Shown here: piece after piece, positions 4,815 to 5,285 of the stretch
Layout of the letters: the number at the start of each line of letters is the position of its first letter
How positions within the stretch are numbered: the stretch's first letter is position 1
Origin: JANNAT01 sp043766915
GTDB lineage: Bacteria > Pseudomonadota > Alphaproteobacteria > Rhodobacterales > Rhodobacteraceae
Assembly: GCA_043766915.1 (NCBI GenBank)
Contig: JAYUHO010000155.1
Coordinates: forward strand, 1-5,285
Direction: 5' to 3'
DNA: 5,285 nucleotides
Program-made: the position numbers and the translations under genes
Notes under the pieces: model-generated
What the model was told of the DNA's origin: nothing
Database searches by the model: none
The model's input: only the letters and a program-made list of their open reading frames with translations

Positions 4815-5285
4815 ATGGCACGCACAGGAACCCCATTGGTTGAATTGCGCGATATCTCGATAGCATTTGGCGGCATCAAAGCCGTTGATCATGTGACGGT
4901 TGATCTTTACCCAGGCGAAGTTGTGGGCCTGCTTGGTCACAATGGCGCGGGAAAATCGACGCTGATCAAATGCTTGTCAGGGGCATACAAGGCCGACAGC
5001 GGTGATATTCTGATCAACGGCGAAAAGGTGGAAATCAACAATCCCCGTGACGCCCGGGCGCAAAATATCGAGACAATCTATCAAACCCTGGCCCTTGCCG
5101 ACAATCTGACAGCGTCCTCAAACTTGTTTCTGGGGCGTGAATTGGTGTCACCTTTGGGGTTCGTGGATGACAGCAAGATGGAGGCTGAAACCCGCAAAAT
5201 TCTGGCCCGTCTTAACCCTAACTTCCGCAAGTTCAACGTGCCGGTATCGGCTTTGTCAGGCGGGCAGCGCCAATCCGTGGCCATC
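4815..5285 (+). CDS. xylG: D-xylose ABC transporter ATP-binding protein XylG, 3'-truncated by window end
   Basis: The first 157 codons of an ABC ATPase are visible, with no stop before the window ends. It hydrolyses ATP on the cytoplasmic face to power XylH. The Walker A is GHNGAGKST (residues 41-49), the Q-loop is at Q90 (ETIYQTLAL), and the ABC signature LSGGQRQSVAI is at 147-157. Walker B would follow just outside. In two-cassette CUT2 ATPases such as E. coli XylG and RbsA the first signature is degenerate (forms like LGLGQQQLVEIA or LSIGEQQ), whereas this canonical LSGGQRQ and the block YQTLALADNLTASSNLFLGRE resemble the short (about 260 residues) single-cassette CUT2 ATPases of alphaproteobacteria, including the fructose importer FrcA. 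It therefore probably acts as a homodimer. Sugar identity follows from xylF and xylH. Confidence 0.92.
   Translation, partial: MARTGTPLVELRDISIAFGGIKAVDHVTVDLYPGEVVGLLGHNGAGKSTLIKCLSGAYKADSGDILINGEKVEINNPRDARAQNIETIYQTLALADNLTASSNLFLGRELVSPLGFVDDSKMEAETRKILARLNPNFRKFNVPVSALSGGQRQSVAI

Noticed and set aside
1..5285. Mobile element, CRISPR array, tRNA or phage-type novel system
   Set aside because: No terminal inverted repeats, transposase or integrase motifs, regularly spaced repeats or tRNA-like folds were seen. The gene content is an ordinary sugar uptake locus.

Overview
The window carries the start of a D-xylose uptake operon of alphaproteobacterial type with its divergent regulator. The likely source is a member of the Rhodobacterales/Rhodobacteraceae. 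That placement is inferred from three things: moderately high GC coding sequence, a ROK-family regulator (not the AraC-type XylR of enterics) divergent from xylF, and a xylG that looks like a short single-cassette ATPase. No ribosomal RNA or marker gene is present to confirm it.

Layout from left to right. Bases 1-785 (+) hold the 3' part of a ribokinase-like PfkB sugar kinase whose start lies outside the window. Bases 787-2067 (-) hold a ROK-family repressor, probably XylR; its stop codon is one base from the kinase stop, so the two genes are tightly convergent. Bases 2068-2279 are the divergent control region: an AT-rich stretch with a 23-bp palindrome, a second site of similar design 32 bp further on, a perfect TTGACA -35 box, and two tandem stem-loops just before the xylF ribosome binding site. 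Next come xylF (2280-3305, periplasmic binding protein), a strong UUCG-loop terminator (3319-3355), xylH (3467-4804, permease), and the first 157 codons of xylG (from 4815, ATPase), which is cut by the window end after the ABC signature motif.

How it fits together (inference from family knowledge). XylF captures xylose in the periplasm, XylH forms the membrane channel, and XylG powers transport. The ROK protein probably senses the sugar and represses its own gene and xylF from the shared intergenic region. The terminator after xylF would leave binding protein in excess over permease and ATPase, as is usual in sugar ABC systems. The PfkB kinase may phosphorylate a pentose or related sugar, but its link to the operon is by position only.

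I see no mobile element, CRISPR array, RNA gene or clearly new system. The most interesting points are the regulatory architecture between xylR and xylF, the intra-operon terminator, and the altered active-site approach and short C-terminus of the PfkB kinase.
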